Shown piece after piece: positions 9,589 through 19,690 of a stretch of 39,838 bases of DNA. Source of the DNA: Mesostigma viride (lineage: Eukaryota > Streptophyta > Mesostigmatophyceae > Mesostigmatales > Mesostigmataceae); NCBI GenBank assembly GCA_009746045.1, contig RPFO01000108.1:1-39838 (forward strand), read 5' to 3'. Position numbers and translations under genes: made by a program. How positions within the stretch are numbered: the stretch's first letter is position 1; every line of letters starts with the position of its first letter. The notes under the pieces are model-generated. The model saw nothing but the letters and a program-made list of their open reading frames with translations, was not told where the DNA came from and did no database searches.

Positions 9589-11983
9589 GTTTCCGAACAA
9601 GTCGGCAAGATGATCGAAGTTGTCAGGCAGCTCGGGAACGCCATGAACGCCGAGGACACAGCCCAAGCCAAGGCAACGTGGGGCTCAGCGCTGGGGATGT
9701 GCACCGGGCCTACCAGGCATATGGACCCGTCAAGAGAGGGAAGGGCGTGTCTCTCCCAACTCCTCTGTACGGCAAGATCTGGGCGATTGTGAAGCCCTTT
9801 TGGCAGAAAGGAGAGCAAGCCAAGGCCGAAGGGGACGGCGCCGGCGACAAGGCAGGGGGGCTGAAGAGACGGACAAGTGGGGGCCGGACCAGAAGAACTT
9901 CATGCAGCGCTGGCTGTTCTGGTGTGAGGACCCTTTGAAGCCCGTTGTCGACGGCAAGCCGGCGATCGCACAGGATATCGCGGCTCGGCAAGACTTCCTT
10001 GACGCGCGCCCTAAAGAGAAGGCGCACGAACTGTCCATTTTCACCGCGCATCGGGAACTTGCGAGTTTCCAGTACTTCGACAGCCTGATCCAAGCGCCGA
10101 TCATGTCCGGTGAGGCCCCTCCCAGCAACCTGATAAAAATAATGGAAGTCGCCAAGAATTTGATAGAGGGGGCAAAGCAATTCGCCCACATCAAGTTCCT
10201 GGAGAACCCCATCCTGATTGGCTCCTGCAGACAACTAAACGGGACTTTCGACCCCGTATTGGTGAGGGAGCAGGTGTTTGGCGTGAAGCTGGAGGGCACC
10301 TTCGCCACGGACCTCGACAAGTTCATCGCCGAGTGCCGCCTGACCAGAGACTTTTGGCGGGTGGTCGTCACGGCCACGAGGGCGATCATTCTCACGCTGA
10401 GGGACCTTCCGCCGGCTAAAAGGAAAGTGGTCGACCAGAAGGACTGGAAGTTCCCGAGAGGGCTGCTCGCTACCCACCCCCGTCATTTGTATGACGATTT
10501 GGGTGTGAAGACCAAACATCTGCTGGGTGTGCCAGAGGAGGCGGCGGCGGAGGAGGAGGTCGAGAAGGAGGTCGAGGCGGCGGCGGGGGAGGGGACTGCC
10601 AAGGCCAAGAGGGGGTGGCGGGACAGGTTGGAAGCCTACAGCAGTTGGAAGGGGGTGAGGATGGGATCCGACTGGATCGCATACAGGACAATGACATGGA
10701 AGGAAAACGAAAAAAGAAAGGATCTGGTGGTGACGAAGGTGGTGGACGAGTTGTACACGGGGTCTGAAGACCTTCCTGGGACGCTGGAGGACCAGGCGTT
10801 TGCTGTGCTGGACCTGGCAGCTGACAGCAACGAGAAGTGGAGGAACCTGCGCAAGTGGGACCCAGACTGCATTCCGGAGGAGAGCCACATTCCCAAACCC
10901 TCCTCGCATTTGAGCCCGGTCGTGTGGGATGTGGTTGACAAGATGACCTTCGCCCTTTTTAGGGGACCCTGCAGAGTTCTGCTGGTGTTCGGGGAGCCCG
11001 CCCATATCCGCCGGTGGAAGCGCCTGGTCCGCCTTATCAAATATTGGCTTGATTTAGATGGGTGGGAAGGACTCGCCTACTTTTCCGACGACGATTCTTC
11101 GTCTGATGAGGATGATGATTCGGAGAAGGAGGAAGAGGGGGAGGCGGATGAGGATGAGGATGAGAAGGAGGAGGATGAGGAGGAGAAGGAGGAAGAGGGG
11201 GAGGAGGAGGATGAGGATGAGGATGAGGATGAGGAGGAGGAGGATGAGGAGGATATTGCTGAGGGGCACCCGCCCGGGATGGGTGGGGGGCAGGCGGAGG
11301 GGGAGAAAGGGGATGGGGATGGGGAGAAGGGAGGAGGGGGGAGGGGGGAGAGGGACGGGGGAGGAGATGGAAGGGGAGGGAAAAAGCGCAGTCGGGATGG
11401 AGGCTCGCGGGAGGAGAAAATGGGGGGGGATGAAGACAAAAGGGGGGGAGGTAAGCGCCAGCGTGCTGGTGAAGGAGACTCGAGGCCTGTTACTGGAAAC
11501 GCCGGCGGGCGTATCTGTGATGAGGAGGGGGATCGCCAGCGGGAGGGAGGCTCGCGGCCTGTTACTGGAAACGCCGGCGGGCGTATCTGTGATGAGGAGG
11601 GGGATCGCCAGCAGGAAGCAGGCTCGCGGCCTGTTACTGGTAGCGCCGGCGGGCGTATCTGTGATGAGGATGGGGATCGCCAGCAGGAAGCAGGCTCGCG
11701 GCCTGTTACTGGTAGCGCCGGCGGGCGTTCCCGATTTACGGGAGGCGGTCGTGTCCGACAGATGGGAATGAGGCCTCGTCAGGATTCATGGGGACCCCCG
11801 GTTGAGGGGACCCCCGCCCTCGCCTCGGTTTCTTTGGGTCTGGATGACGATCCCGTACCGTCGTCAGGAAGGACGGTTGTGATGACTTTGCCCCCCCCCT
11901 CGACGGGGATGGAGCAATCCCTGAACACCATTACAATTCGTTCAAGTGGCCCGCCGGAGCGGCTGTACAATTTTTCCCAGTGA
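9589..11983 (+). CDS. Orphan gene, terminal exon; acidic tract and 24-aa repeats
   Basis: After the acceptor at 9588 it reads VSEQVGKMIEVVRQLGNAMN, needs frame changes near 9680 and 9800-9880, and is then open without interruption to the stop at 11981-11983 (about 700 aa). Order: helical globular region (to about 11080, with WLFWCEDP, VVTATRAIILTLRDLPPAKR, LLVFGEPAHIRRWKRLVRLI), a Glu/Asp tract (11090-11270), a Gly/Arg/Lys/Glu-rich disordered stretch, four 24-residue repeats (about 11470-11740), and a Ser/Pro-rich tail containing DDDPVPS. Acidic and Gly-Arg tracts are typical of nuclear or chromatin-associated proteins, but no catalytic motif is visible. The tail motif recurs at the start of the next ORF. 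Confidence 0.6.
11470..11750 (+). repeat. Coding 72-bp tandem repeat carrying the inverted GC motif
   Basis: Four 24-codon units (SRPVTGNAGGRICDEEGDRQ plus four residues). Each contains GGAAACGCCGGCGGGCGTAT (or GGTAGCGCC...) at 11495, 11567, 11639 and 11711, a 72-bp spacing. The reverse complement (ATACGCCCGCCGGCGTTTCC) closely matches the intronic GC motif. It encodes the GNAGGRIC part of each repeat. Confidence 0.8.
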
Positions 11984-12710
11984 GCGCGCTGCCAAGTGTA
12001 CTTGTGGGCAAATTTTTAGGTGCCCCGTCACTTCGAGGTACTAAAAATTAGGCTACGGTACGAATTCAGCGAATTTCAGCGAATTTTCAGTCGAACCAAA
12101 GGAAGTGACGGCAACTACCAAAAAGTTTCCGTTACGAATTTTCAGCCCAACACTCGCGCAAAATGAAGTGACGGCAACTACCAAAAAGTTTCCGTTACGA
12201 ATTTTCACTCCCACACGTTTGCACAAGAGGAAGTGACGGCAACTACCAAAAAGTTTCCGTTACGAATTTTCAGTCCCACACTTTGCGCAAATTTTAGTAG
12301 GGCTGCACGCAAGCTACCTTTCAAAATTTTGCGCTAGTATGGAACGCATTTCATTCGTCTGGAGGAACGCTGCCTGCCAACTACCCCCGTTCAGAATGTT
12401 CCGCCGAAATTTACTTGAGATTTGGAAATCTGAACGTGCGCGCAAATTTTAGTAGGGCTGCACGCAAGCTACCTTTCAAAATTTTGCGCAAGTATGGAAC
12501 GCAATTCATTCGTCCGGAGGAATGCTGCTCGTCAACTGCCCCCGTTCAGAAAGTTGCGCCGAACTTTACTTGAGATTTGGAAATCTGAACGTGCGGTTGG
12601 AGTTTCGCGGGGAAACCCAAGTTCCCGAGTAATTCACCAATGACGCGCTTCGAACACTTGCCCGCTAAAACCTAAGCAGCCGCTCCGGCTGGCCACTTAA
12701 ACGAAACGGG
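11984..12710. repeat. Intergenic tandem repeats (64 bp x3, 155 bp x2)
   Basis: GAAGTGACGGCAACTACCAA starts units at 12102, 12165 and 12230. Its core also occurs inverted (CCGTCACTTC) near 12025. A second tandem pair (CGCAAATTTTAGTAGGGCTG at 12286 and 12441, ending GAAATCTGAACGTGCG) follows to about 12596. No ORF is supported. The stretch separates the end of the 9589-11983 exon from the ORF at 12711. Confidence 0.85.
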
Positions 12711-13019
12711 ATGCGGGGGCTGAATGAGGATGACGATCCGGTCCCGTCGGCTGACACGGATTTTGTTGCGAGCACCCCACTGCAGAAGAGGGTATTGGAG
12801 GCTCGTAACGTGGAGGGTCCGCCGACAGTCTCAGGTGGAGGGCCGGCGTTTGCCGGATTGATGCGCCCGACTGAGGTGGTCGAGGTTGAGGCGCCGCCAG
12901 GGACATCGGCCGGATACTATACCGCATTGACCGCGGTTTTGGGTGACACCATGGGTCCACGAAGGATGCCCTTCCACGCTCCAACGGTACATTCGGCCGG
13001 TAAATTTCATTTTCAATAA
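12711..13019 (+). CDS. Orphan ORF related to the preceding gene tail, 102 aa
   Basis: ATG at 12711 (MRGLNEDDDPVPSADTDFV). The DDDPVPS segment and its coding DNA (GATGACGATCC.GT.CCGTCG) match the tail of the 9589-11983 exon, so this looks like a second copy of that tail or an exon of a sister gene. It is Pro/Gly/Ala-rich with no domain. It ends in TTTCAATAAACG, where TAA is the stop and AATAAA a possible polyadenylation signal. A spliced continuation to 13140 is possible but its donor is unclear. Confidence 0.45.
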   Translation: MRGLNEDDDPVPSADTDFVASTPLQKRVLEARNVEGPPTVSGGGPAFAGLMRPTEVVEVEAPPGTSAGYYTALTAVLGDTMGPRRMPFHAPTVHSAGKFHFQ

Positions 13020-13139
13020 ACGAGTTTAATAAGTACGTAATATATTTCTACATAAGTTTTTTTGCATCAGTCCATGGCTTCATTGATTTCTCACACGACC
13101 CTTCCGTATTCATGTTAATTGGCATGTGCTTACGTGCAG

Positions 13140-13872
13140 GGAAAGGCGAAGAAGAGACTCCAGTTCGGTTTCCCCGTGGATCCGCGTCTGGGACTGTGTC
13201 CGGAGAGGCCGGCCGTGTTGTTGGCCAGGCCGCGGTCGGCGCACCAGTTGCACAACCGAGGGCGGGAGGGGCCTCCCTCCCACCCAAACCGCCAGCCTAC
13301 GCACCACCCTTACCGTGCGGTCAGCCAGAAAAAACGTACGAAGAGTTGATGGCAGAGGCGGCGGCTGCGCAGGGGCAGAAGGCAAAACGTCGGGGAGGGG
13401 CAGGCGAGGGGCGGGGCAGGAGACGGAGGGTGCCGACGAACCTGCACAGCCGCAGAAGGGTGGAGGTCAAGGCAGAGATGGTGGGGGGCTGCCAGTTGCG
13501 GAAAAGGGGGCGGATTGCACAGCGGTCGACCCAATCAGGGACGTTGAGCCAGACGTCCGGATGCGCTTTATGGATGGCGCGAAACTGAAAGGTCGCGGAG
13601 GTTGGACTCCGAAATGGGTAGAGGAGATGTGGCTAAACTGGGAGCACAAGTACCCCAACAAGGAAGATTTTCTGCTCTTTGGCACCCTCCTGGGCCGCGA
13701 GAAGGAGAAGGTGGTGATCAGATGGTTTGATGAAGGGCACGACCTCGGTTGGAGTGATGAGAGCGAGGAAAAGTTTCGTTTCCCTCTGAAGTTCGCTAGA
13801 GAACATGTTACTCTCCTGAAGGAAGGCGCCAGCTGGGACAACATTCCTTCATATCGACCTGGCAAGCGATGA
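13140..13872 (+). CDS. Orphan exon, W-rich C-terminal domain (one frame change)
   Basis: Starts after the acceptor TTACGTGCAG (13139). The first part (about 13140-13380) is Pro/Ala/Gly-rich. After one frame change near 13385 a compact region follows (FMDGAKLKGRGGWTPKWVEE, MWLNWEHKYPNKEDFLLFG, VIRWFDEGHDLGWSDESEEK) and ends RPGKR at 13869, stop 13870-13872. The dense Trp and charged pattern suggests a small folded domain, possibly nucleic-acid binding, but I do not recognise it. AATAAA at 14096 is a plausible polyadenylation signal. Confidence 0.5.
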
Positions 13873-14372
13873 TGGGCGAGGACTTTGCACGAAATCGCGT
13901 TTTGCACGTAATTGCCCACCGCAACGTGGAGAAATGCAGATGTACATAGTAGTTGGATCAGTTACCGTGACTTTGGGCAGTTTAGTAGTTGGGGTGACGT
14001 GTCCAATGTATATATGGTGGGGCGCGTCCAAGGGGGTCCACGCTGATTGAGCACTTGCATGTGTTCTTTCAACATATTCGGACATGTATGAAATGAATAA
14101 ATTGTTTGGACGATTGCAAATTGATTGATTGAAGAATGAGATACCATTATTAATTGAAAAATGTAAAACCTCATCGTGAATTTGTACTTCAAACTTTCAC
14201 ATGCATGCCCCAAATTGTGCATTTGTGCAGGTTTTAATTATGAGAAGTAGCATTTCTCTACAAATATTGAGAAATTTAGGGGCACTTGGGGTTGTTGGCC
14301 ATGTTCATTCATGATAAAATGGACTTTTTATGCTGTAAAATCATATTCCACTAGTCCAAAACGCTGCTTTCA
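13873..14372. other. AT-rich intergenic stretch
   Basis: No supported gene. It contains the AATAAA at 14096-14101 that probably ends the plus-strand transcript. The minus-strand retroelement fragment begins on the right. Confidence 0.5.
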
Positions 14373-15318
14373 TTACGTCAAAAGTACCAGCAATGGCCCT
14401 AGGTTGGAGCAGTAGATGTTGGGGACGCCCTCCAGCATCTTCCATCCCCGGTCCTTCTCCCTCAGCTTGGCAAAGGTGACATGTGCAGCATGTTTCCAGC
14501 CCTCCAGCACATGTGGTGGGCACAGGCCATGATATAGACCAATTGGGCTGACAGCAACTCCATCATAGTAGAAATTGACCCTGCTGTTCAGCTGCTGCTC
14601 CACGTTCCTCAGCCATGCACTCCTGACAAGTGCAGGTGCAGATAAGGGTACCCAGTCTTCAGAGATGATCAATTTCTTGACCTCCTGGATTGCCCTCTCT
14701 ATAGCACCCTGCTGCCCATGAGCCTCCCTAGGTGTAACCAGCAACTCAGGAAGGGTGGGATCACCCTTGAGGTGCTGAAACTGCATGTCCACCTGGATCC
14801 TTGTGGTAGGAAACTTGGCTCTTACATTCTGCAGGGCAGCCAGCAAGTACCTGTTCTTCATAGAAGGTAAATGCTCTAGCACCTTGTACTTTGTGTACCT
14901 ATCCACGCACACCAACAGTTGCATGCCCCTGATGTGTTGGATATCACACTGCATGCAGATCACCAATGCTCTGAGGTAGAGCTTTGGCATGTGATTTCCT
15001 GGGCTTGTTGGAGGACAACTGGCACTTACACCGTGAGGCAGCTTGCTGGCACGCCTTGAGAAGGGGTGCCCTGCCCATACGGAAGGCAAAGTTGTTTGAC
15101 AGAGAAGTGGCATGCCCAAACATGTTGTGGATTCGGGCACCCAACTCCTGGTACACGGAGGAAGCAGTCCCTGGCACAGTCAGGACTGTGCTGTCAGGTT
15201 GTCCAGCATCACCATGCTGACTTCCATCCTGTTCTGACTCAGATCCTGAGTCACCCTGCTCATGTCCAACACCTGGACCGTCAGCAGGGACCACATGCAT
15301 ACCACCAGAGGCCTTCAC
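14373..15318 (-). pseudogene. Retroelement integrase fragment (copia-like), frame-broken
   Basis: Read on the minus strand from 15318: an acidic linker, then an H-x3-FGHA ... C ... CKC pre-integrase zinc-binding segment (ARIHNMFGHATSLSNN). After a frame change near 14960 comes an integrase core with Asp in QCDIQHI, the strand LLVCVDRYTKYKV, a second Asp in IQVDMQF and Glu in HGQQGAIERAI. That is the D,D,E triad, though only 29 residues separate the second Asp from the Glu (35 or so is usual). A downstream WLRNVEQQLNSRVNFYYDG segment resembles integrase C-terminal parts. No reverse transcriptase follows, so the element is truncated at about 14373. Family assignment to Ty1/copia is tentative. 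Confidence 0.6.
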
Positions 15319-15583
15319 ACCCCTCTGTGGTCAGTTGTACATTGGTTTCTCTCAAAACGAGAGGTCCACCCTCGTGCCCAGCACGAGGATGCATGGGGTC
15401 AGACATTCTTACAGCTGCACCAGCTGTCAAGGACGTCTTCATAGGAACCTGTACCTCTCCAGGTGACCTGGGGCCACCCTGAACCTGGAGATCACCCTCT
15501 CTTTGTCCAGATATAAAATCTGCATTGGAGCACCTGGCCTCCCCTTTGGGTGAATTAAGGTGTGTAGGGGCTGCCTCAGACAG

Positions 15584-16695
15584 TCACTGCTCCTTGTTTT
15601 CTTCTTGCTGACTGCCCTTTGAAGGCTGGCCTGCCTGGGTCTTCTTGTTGTTTTTGTTGTTGTTATTCTTGTTGCTGCCCTGGCCCTGGGTCTTCTTGAA
15701 GCTGGGACACTCCTTCTTGATGTGCCCCCACCCCTTGCACAGGTAGCATTGTATCTTTGACTTGCCCTGGCCACCGCCCCCGTTGTCAGATGCGTTGCCC
15801 TGCTTGGGCTGACCACCCACCCGCCTGAACACCGACTTGGAGTGTGACCTCCCGTCAGGGTCGGGTGAATGATTGGCCTTCCGCTAATTGTTGTGGTTGC
15901 CCCTACGCCCTCCTTGGCTTCTGTCAGCCTCAGACGATTTGGAGCCCCCCTGGGTACGCCCACCTGCATGGGTTGCCTTCACAGCTGGCACTCCACCCTC
16001 AAACAGCTCCTCTGCCTCGAGTGCTTGTTTGATTATGACCTTGTATAGGCCTTGAGGGTTGAGTGTGGGGCACACATGACCTTTAGAGATCCACGTGTGG
16101 CCTTATCCAGCTCAGAGACCTTCAACCAGTTGGTCAGGGCTATGTTGTCTGCCACGTTGAAACCGTGGGCCCTGCCTTCCTCAACCATTTTGCAATAGCT
16201 AAGGAAATTCTGGATGAGATCCCCCTTGACCTCCCACCCTTGATACTTGTCTTGCCAATGGATGCCGACCTTCTTGCGCTGGTCTTCAAGCAGCTCCTTC
16301 AGCTCAGCTACATATACTGCCCAGGCCTTGTTGGCCTTCTTGCATTCCCTGGTTAGGTCCTTGATCTGATCAGTGCACTTGCCAAACGTGCTGCTGCCTA
16401 TCCAGATCTGATAGTAGTTGGTACCCCCGTACAAACTAGGAAACCCTTCCAGCCCTTCTACAAACTCTTCAGCCTGCTTAGGCTTGGAGTCTGATGTGAC
16501 AGGTTGCGGCTGATTAACAATTAATAAGCCCTGAGTGGTAAGGTCAAAACCATGAACAGCTTGTGCATTATTATTAACAGGTACATTGGTAATCTCGCCG
16601 GTAACCCCCACGTCATCTACGTGAGCGGTCCCACTACCTGCACCTCTATTATTACCACTAGCTGGAGCACCCTTGCTACGGCGCCCGTCCGCCAT
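15584..16695 (-). pseudogene. Gag with CCHC zinc knuckle, broken
   Basis: Minus-strand ATG at 16695 (MADGRRSKGAPASG). The Gag-like body runs to about 16040 (FPSLYGGTNYYQIWIGSSTF, WAVYVAELKELLEDQRKKVG). A frame change near 16060 continues to an in-frame stop near 15885, then a zinc knuckle CYLCKGWGHIKKEC (CX2CX4HX4C) near 15745-15700 and a Gln/Asn/Lys-rich tail to 15584. Zinc knuckles in Gag bind the element's RNA. The integrase fragment follows downstream on the same strand. One frameshift plus one stop show this copy is defective. Confidence 0.65.
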
Positions 16696-16907
16696 GATGA
16701 ACAACAAGCTGTCTTGGCAAACACCAGATTAAAGCAGCAAAAGAAAGTATGTACAACTGTCGACGAATGCCGCCTGCACCGGTGTCGCCGCCGCCCCCCG
16801 CGAAACGCCGCTGAAAAGTCGACTAAACGCCGACGAGCACTGGAAAAAATTGGCCGACTTATTCAGACTAGTCGAGGCCCCGGAAATCGCAGTACTCATA
16901 TGTAAAC

Positions 16908-17618
16908 TCAGGATCCTCCATTTCCGGCGTGTGAGCCGGACCTGCACCGGTATGAATCAAAACCGGTGTGTTCGCCGGGTTTTGCGTCGGATCGAAAATT
17001 GCGATGCGCCGACGCGCGACGATCGAGACGAAGAGGATGAGTAAAAATGGAAAGCAACTCCCAGCCTGCAGGAATCCACTCTCGCAAGGCCGAGAGAAAT
17101 GCGACCAGGTTTATAAGGACCTGTCGCTCGCGAGTGCGAACGCCGCGTGTAAGCAGCGAAAGCAATGCGATGTCCTGAAACAAGTTTGTAGTGACCACCG
17201 GCGCGCCCCCCGTGCGCGTCGAGGCCCAGTTTTGCAAATTGCGCTGGTATCCGGTGAGCGAGGAAATTGCGTTGTCGACCTCCTCGATGGCGGTGGTGAC
17301 TTCGTTCACCGAACGCAGGCCGCCTCGGACCTGAACCGTAAAAGCCGAAAGAATATTTCGGATTTGGTCTAATGGCCCGCGAATCGCCGGCACCAGCTGC
17401 GGCAGACGGGGGTCCTCAGGAAAATCTCCCAGCAACGGGAGAGCTGCTCGCTGTCGACGATGTAACTCGTCGAGGGAAACCGTGACTTCGTCAAGAAGTG
17501 CTTGCCACGATGGCGCAGCCGGCCTTGGCTCGCGCGGACGCGGAGCCGGTAATGGATCAGCCGGCGGAGCAGCTACCTCCTCGTCGGTGGGAATGCGGAA
17601 TTCCTCAGAATTTGGCAT
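16908..17618 (-). CDS. Hypothetical helical protein, 236 aa, next to an LTR
   Basis: Minus-strand ATG at 17618, only 27 nt inside the LTR at 17646-18263. Pro-rich N-terminus, then helical segments (WQALLDEVTVSLDELHRRQR, LVPAIRGPLDQIRNILSAF, SVNEVTTAIEEVDNAISSL) and a less convincing C-terminus. It could be a first ORF (Gag-like) of an LTR element, but there is no zinc knuckle or known capsid motif. It is separated from the Gag at 16695 by about 210 bp, so two different elements may be joined here. Confidence 0.45.
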   Translation of the reverse strand: MPNSEEFRIPTDEEVAAPPADPLPAPRPREPRPAAPSWQALLDEVTVSLDELHRRQRAALPLLGDFPEDPRLPQLVPAIRGPLDQIRNILSAFTVQVRGGLRSVNEVTTAIEEVDNAISSLTGYQRNLQNWASTRTGGAPVVTTNLFQDIALLSLLTRGVRTRERQVLINLVAFLSALREWIPAGWELLSIFTHPLRLDRRASAHRNFRSDAKPGEHTGFDSYRCRSGSHAGNGGS

Positions 17619-17645
17619 GATCGTGAAAAGGCGAGTAATACGAGT

Positions 17646-18263
17646 TGAGAGAGAGTTGCCCTGAATTCCGCCATGGTTCTTGCAGGAATGTTGCCTTTAT
17701 TAAGAATAAGGAACACAGACGTAAGTCACGTCACTTCCAAGACTGCACGTAGCACAGACGACAGGGTCGCAGTGCCAAGAGAACGTGCACGCAAGAACTG
17801 GCGTCCCGGTGCTACCAAGTCACACATATAGGATGCTAGGGACGCGTCCAAGTATTCAGCTGCACTGTCACAGCTGAACTATCAATCAATTGATTACACA
17901 GACTCTGGCACGCCTTTGGCGCGCAGATCTATCAATTGTCCATACGGCCAGTCCTGTGGACCTATGCGTACACTGCTCAGCATCAATTGTCTCATAGGTC
18001 CTGGCGCGCTACAGCGCGCCTACCTATCAATTGACCATCAAGTCCTGTACAAGTCCTGTCAACGTCCTGCGGACTATCAAAGTGACACTTGTACATCCTG
18101 TGTCCGTACGCGCCCACAGTGGCGCGCCGGGTACTGTCGGCACCGCCTAGGAAACGTCATAACTTTTACGTTCCTTAACCAAATGAGGCGTTCAAGGTGC
18201 CGTTGGAAAGAGCGTAACAATCTCTATCCATCTAACGTAAATCCTTTACGTTAACTTATAGCA
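17646..18263 (-). repeat. LTR copy 1, probably the 5' LTR of the minus-strand element
   Basis: About 98% identical to 19691-20305. On the minus strand it would start TG (18263) and end CA (17646), as LTRs do. AATAAA lies on the minus strand at about 17700, close to the LTR end, as expected for the polyadenylation region. This orients the element leftwards, with the 17618 ORF directly downstream. No clear tRNA primer site is seen after it. Confidence 0.65.
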
Positions 18264-19690
18264 CGACCGCAACATGCTCGGGGAAGGTGATCGCAGAACT
18301 CCCCCCTGGAACCCTGCACGTTCAATTACTGGCGCCGCTGAGCGGCCATAACGGCTGTCTGGCTCAACTTACAACTGCGGTTGTGTTCCTCCCCACTCAG
18401 CTATGCCACCCGATTCGGGTTATACCTTGGTCCCTTCATCACAACCATCATGTGATGAAGGGACATGTGTATACCAATCATGTGTATACCAACCCAACCC
18501 TAACCTTCCCGACGCTGCTATTATTTGGCTACATGTGGGATCAACTCGCCTGGACATGTTGTCATTGGATCCAGTGGAATTTGGCTGGGTGCTAAATCAG
18601 GGTGACAGCAGAATTGTAAAAGGCCTTTACGAGTACACGGCAGAGTGGGGCTACACAATGCTCTTGCATAAAGACCAACAATTCCACCCCGGACGGACAC
18701 GCTGGGGCGCTACTGAGTGGCCTGGCCACTCCTGGGTCCGCAACATCACTCTCGCCGCTGACCACCCGCTGATCGACCGCAGCGCGACTGACGTACAACA
18801 CCTCTTGATGCACCGGTCCATCGGGGTCGGGGAGATCCTCCACCGGCGATTTCAACACCCTGCTAGTAACATGTTTATGTACCAACCCCAATGAAACGGT
18901 GGAACACCGATTTTTATGGTGTAACCTCCAGGGAGTTTGGACCTGGTTGATTGGTTTATGGGCAGCTTAATTGGACGTCTGAGCCTATCATACCGGTGTC
19001 TACCCGCTCAATATCTTTGGCATCACTGCGGGCACCCCTGGCCTTGAGCTCACCTTTGCACAACAAGCGTGGATATGGCTCCGCACATGCATGTTATATA
19101 CAATCTGGACGGTGCGAAATGATGTGGTGTTCAATAGGCGCACAACGTTCGACAAAGCTGGGGTTCTCTCACGCTTCATCTACCTATGGAACTCCGGTAT
19201 GCGACGCTACTGGATGGTTGCAAATGAACAAAACAGAATCTGGGACCCTGGCGCGGACCAGGATAAGCCCAGCCCACTTGAGATCTTTCATGACCTCATG
19301 GGCAAAAACAGGATCTTTACCCACATGCCCAATGACTTGTAACCCATTAGAAGTCCAGTGGCTTCCGTGGTCTAGTAAGGCTCCGTTTTAGCCACTGACA
19401 TTGATCTTGATACCCTAGGTTTAGCAGGGATTAACTGACTACTGGTTATATTTGGAATAAACGTACACCTATTTACCTGGAATACCCCAATTAAAACTAG
19501 GTACCAATCCGGGGGGTACGTGTCAGTGTAACTGGCGTAGCTAAGGCAAAAGTCGCGTTTACCCACGCCTTATTATAAGGCGTGAATCTAAGGCAAATTT
19601 GCCTTAGCTCACGTCGTAGCTATTTCGGGAACACTGAAGGGCGGGAAGGTTGAAAAAGACCACGCGCAATGGCGAAAATGAGAATCCAGT
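18264..19690 (+). pseudogene. LINE-like reverse-transcriptase C-terminal fragment
   Basis: An uninterrupted plus-strand frame from about 19013 to 19342 reads IFGITAGTPGLELTFAQQAW, then YTIWTVRNDVVFNRRTTF and a short C-terminus. The W-x-x-R-N-x-V-F pattern is typical of the end of plant-type LINE reverse transcriptases (zf-RVT region). An upstream ORF, 18403-18894, may be an earlier part in another frame but shows no conserved motif. No poly-A tail was found. It lies between two copies of the same LTR. Two palindromes lie near its right end (19564-19607). Confidence 0.5.
19564..19607. other. Two adjacent palindromes
   Basis: CACGCCTTA-TTA-TAAGGCGTG (9-bp stem) at 19564-19584 and the perfect 20-bp palindrome CTAAGGCAAATTTGCCTTAG at 19588-19607, separated by 3 bp. 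CTAAGGCAAA also occurs once more just upstream (19543). Confidence 0.85.

Noticed and set aside
9710-11005. Minus-strand ORFs of 174-256 aa opposite the large exon
   Set aside because: Shadows of the plus-strand coding frame; no motifs, while the plus frame is continuous to 11983.
11058-11771. Second plus-strand ORF and minus-strand ORFs over the acidic tract
   Set aside because: Shadows of the GA-rich sequence that encodes the Glu/Asp tract in the main frame.
15439-15969. Minus-strand 176-aa ORF
   Set aside because: Out of frame with the zinc-knuckle Gag reading in the same place; Arg/Thr-rich shadow translation.
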